A DNA stretch of 7,904 nucleotides from JANYCD01 sp043738625. Lineage in GTDB: Bacteria > Pseudomonadota > Gammaproteobacteria > Burkholderiales > Rhodocyclaceae. The stretch lies in the NCBI GenBank assembly GCA_043738625.1, contig JAYUFR010000027.1:1-7904 (forward strand), given 5' to 3'. Below are positions 6,258-7,904 of the stretch, in pieces. The notes under the pieces were generated by a model. That model worked only from the letters and a program-made list of their open reading frames with translations. It did no database searches and was not told where the DNA came from. The translations under genes were made by a program, and so were the position numbers. Each line of letters starts with the position of its first letter. Position 1 is the stretch's first letter.

Positions 6258-7769
6258 TTATCCCAGAAACAGCTTGTAGGCCGGGTTGTCGGTTTCGTCG
6301 CAATGGCTGTAGCCGAGTTCCTTGAGGAAAACGCCGAAGGCTTTTTTCTCCACCGCCGGCACCTGCATGCCGACCAGCACGCGGCCGTGATCGGCGCCGT
6401 GATTGCGGTAGTGGAACAGGCTGATGTTCCAGTCCTTGCTCATGTGTTCGAGAAAGTTCATCAAGGCGCCGGGACGTTCGGGAAACTCGAAGCGATAGAT
6501 GATCTCGTCCTTGAGGCTGGCCGCATGGCCGCCGACCATGTGCCGGATGTGCAGCTTGGCCATTTCATCATCAGTCAGATCCAGCGTCGCCAAGGCGTGG
6601 CTGCGCAACGATTTGACCAGCTTTAGCGATTCGGCGCGATTGGCGACCTGCACTCCAACGAAGACATGCGCCTCCTTTGCGTCGGCATAGCGATAATTGA
6701 ACTCGGTGATGGCGCGTTTGCCGATCAGGCTACAGAAGCGCTTGAAGCTGCCCGGCTTTTCCGGGATCGTCACCGCCAGAACGGCTTCGCGCTGCTCGCC
6801 GATTTCGGCACGTTCGGCGACGAAGCGCAGGCGATCAAAGTTGCTGTTGGCGCCGGAAGCCACCGCCACCAGGGTTTTGTTCTTGAGCTTGTGTTGCGCA
6901 GCATAGGCTTTCGCGCCGGCGATCGCCAATGCGCCCGAGGGTTCGAGAATGGCCCGCGTATCTTCAAACACATCCTTGATCGCGGCGCAGATCGCGTCGG
7001 TGTCGACCAGGATGACTTCATCGACCAACGCCTTGCACAGACGAAAGGTTTCCTCGCCAACGTATTTCACCGCCGTGCCGTCGGCGAACAGGCCCACCTG
7101 CGTCAGCCGCACGCGCTTGCCGGCCTTGAGCGAGCGCGCCATGGCGTCGGCATCGAAGGTTTCCACGCCGATGATTTTGGTTTCCGGGCGCATGTGTTTG
7201 ATGTACGCCGCCACGCCCGAGATAAGTCCGCCGCCGCCGATGGCGCAGAACACTGCATCGATATGTGCCGGATGTTGCTTGACGATTTCCATGCCGATGG
7301 TGCCCTGCCCGGCGATGACATCCGGATCGTCGTAGGGGTGCACAAAGGTGAGCTGGTGTTTTTTCTCCAACGTCAGTGCGTGTGCGTAGGCTTCGTCGAA
7401 GGAATCGCCGGCCAGCACCACTTCACCGCCGCGCGCCCTTACTGCCCGTACCTTGATTTCCGGGGTGGTCTCCGGCATCACGATCACCGCCCGGCAGCCG
7501 AGCCGCGCAGCGGCCAGCGCCACGCCCTGGGCGTGATTGCCGGCGGAGGCGCAGATCACGCCGTGCTTGCGCTGCGCCGGGGTCAATTGCACCATCTTGT
7601 TGTAGGCGCCGCGCAGCTTGAAGGAGAACACCGGCTGCATGTCCTCACGCTTCAGCAAAATGCGGTTGCCGGCGCGCTTCGACAGGTTGGCGGCGAGGTC
7701 GAGTGGTGTTTCAATCGCCACGTCATAGACACGGGCGTTGCGGATTTTCTCGATGTAGTCGATCTTCAT
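6258..7769 (-). CDS. ilvA: Threonine ammonia-lyase, biosynthetic, long form with two ACT-like domains
   Basis: PLP enzyme that converts L-threonine to 2-oxobutanoate and ammonia, the committed step of isoleucine synthesis. The 503 residues match the long, allosteric IlvA rather than the short catabolic TdcB. The catalytic part (1-~320) has the PLP lysine K51 in SFKLRGA, SAGNHAQG (75-82), the phosphate-binding glycine loop GGGGLISG (178-185), and EPSGALAIAGAKAY (276-289). The regulatory part holds two ACT-like units, starting near VLAVTIPEKPGSF (330-342) and IIYRFEFPERPGAL (423-436), normally the isoleucine (inhibitor) and valine (activator) sites. The C-terminal DNPAYKLFLG is typical of the family. 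The ATG at 7769 is the only sensible start, although its ribosome site is weak. It is first of three closely spaced minus-strand genes and probably drives the methyltransferase and C-S lyase downstream. No leader peptide or attenuator was seen. Confidence 0.97.
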   Translation of the reverse strand: MKIDYIEKIRNARVYDVAIETPLDLAANLSKRAGNRILLKREDMQPVFSFKLRGAYNKMVQLTPAQRKHGVICASAGNHAQGVALAAARLGCRAVIVMPETTPEIKVRAVRARGGEVVLAGDSFDEAYAHALTLEKKHQLTFVHPYDDPDVIAGQGTIGMEIVKQHPAHIDAVFCAIGGGGLISGVAAYIKHMRPETKIIGVETFDADAMARSLKAGKRVRLTQVGLFADGTAVKYVGEETFRLCKALVDEVILVDTDAICAAIKDVFEDTRAILEPSGALAIAGAKAYAAQHKLKNKTLVAVASGANSNFDRLRFVAERAEIGEQREAVLAVTIPEKPGSFKRFCSLIGKRAITEFNYRYADAKEAHVFVGVQVANRAESLKLVKSLRSHALATLDLTDDEMAKLHIRHMVGGHAASLKDEIIYRFEFPERPGALMNFLEHMSKDWNISLFHYRNHGADHGRVLVGMQVPAVEKKAFGVFLKELGYSHCDETDNPAYKLFLG

Positions 7770-7815
7770 GGCGGCTGGGTGTCGCGGGTTGGTGCGGGTG
7801 AGCGGAAAGAGGCGA

Positions 7816-7845
7816 AGGGTATCAGTCCCGATGCAGTCACGGCAA
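7816..7845 (-). promoter_or_regulatory. Weak candidate sigma-70 promoter for ilvA and the two genes downstream
   Basis: On the minus strand TTGCCG (7845-7840) is separated by 18 bases from TACCCT (7821-7816), placing a start near 7808 and a leader of about 40 bases before the ilvA ATG. Only three of six -10 positions match TATAAT, so this is a tentative call. The ~100-base gap shows no clearer promoter. Confidence 0.22.
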
Positions 7846-7873
7846 GGCGCGGCAAGTCTTGCTGCAGCGCGCC
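7846..7873 (-). terminator. Candidate hairpin just after the right-edge gene, terminator-like but without a U tract
   Basis: GGCGCG (7846-7851) pairs with CGCGCC (7868-7873). Inside it GCAA (7852-7855) pairs with TTGC (7859-7862), leaving a five-base bulge on one side. It begins at the putative stop codon of the edge gene. No T-run follows in the minus direction, so intrinsic termination would be weak; it could instead be an RNA 3'-end structure. Confidence 0.3.
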
Positions 7874-7904
7874 TAGTTGAATTCGAAACCGATGTTGAAG
7901 GAAT
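7873..7904 (-). CDS. C-terminal end of an unidentified minus-strand gene, possibly an outer-membrane beta-barrel (cut by window edge)
   Basis: On the minus strand the last bases read ...S-F-N-I-G-F-E-F-N followed by TAG at 7875-7873. The alternating hydrophobic/polar pattern with phenylalanines ending one residue before the stop resembles the last strand of outer-membrane barrels. Only nine full codons are visible, so both the existence of the gene and its class are tentative. The alternative is non-coding DNA upstream of ilvA. Confidence 0.4.
   Translation of the reverse strand, partial: SFNIGFEFN

Noticed and set aside
6666..7880. Long plus-strand open frame (404 codons) opposite ilvA
   Set aside because: It is in exact codon register with ilvA on the other strand. 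Its stops would require TTA, CTA or TCA codons in ilvA, which are rare in GC-rich genes. The product is His/Arg-rich with no recognisable domain, whereas IlvA shows all its family motifs.
1..7904. Defence island, mobile element, CRISPR array or toxin-antitoxin module
   Set aside because: All space is taken by conserved metabolic, wall and transport genes with short gaps. No transposase, integrase, terminal inverted repeats, spaced direct repeats or tRNA were found on either strand.

Overview
This is a GC-rich, densely coding chromosomal window. It most resembles a betaproteobacterium. That is inferred from gene order (as I recall it, divergent 5-formyltetrahydrofolate cyclo-ligase / soluble lytic transglycosylase followed by an NDUFA9-like NAD(P)-binding protein is a familiar betaproteobacterial neighbourhood) and from protein style; no rRNA or other taxonomic marker is present. 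Six complete genes and two edge fragments fill almost everything. No tRNA, rRNA, CRISPR array, insertion sequence or phage gene was seen.

Left block (1-2511, minus strand): slt, a periplasmic soluble lytic murein transglycosylase with a signal peptide, is followed 43 bases downstream by an atypical short-chain dehydrogenase of the complex I NDUFA9-like family. The latter runs off the left edge. Middle block (2538-4429, plus strand): a 5-formyltetrahydrofolate cyclo-ligase is divergent from slt, with only 26 bases between the chosen start codons. It is followed after 23 bases by a 12-TM major facilitator transporter of the metabolite:H+ symporter type, which has a strong ribosome binding site.

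Right block (4465-7769, minus strand): three tightly packed genes read ilvA (long allosteric threonine ammonia-lyase) -> small SAM methyltransferase resembling the METTL7/thiol-methyltransferase family -> PatB/MalY-type PLP C-S lyase or aminotransferase. The spacings are 15 and 2 bases, so they are probably cotranscribed. It converges on the transporter gene, and the 35-base gap holds an imperfect tandem repeat. The last ~30 bases look like the C-terminus of another minus-strand gene, possibly an outer-membrane beta-barrel.

Functionally this is mostly ordinary metabolism: one-carbon folate recycling, wall turnover, branched-chain and sulfur amino-acid metabolism, and transport. I see no convincing undescribed system. 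The most interesting lead is the C-S lyase / METTL7-like methyltransferase pair, which could make and then methylate a thiol. Smaller curiosities are the crowded slt/folate-ligase divergent start region, the T8 tract in the transporter gene and the repeat in the convergent gap.
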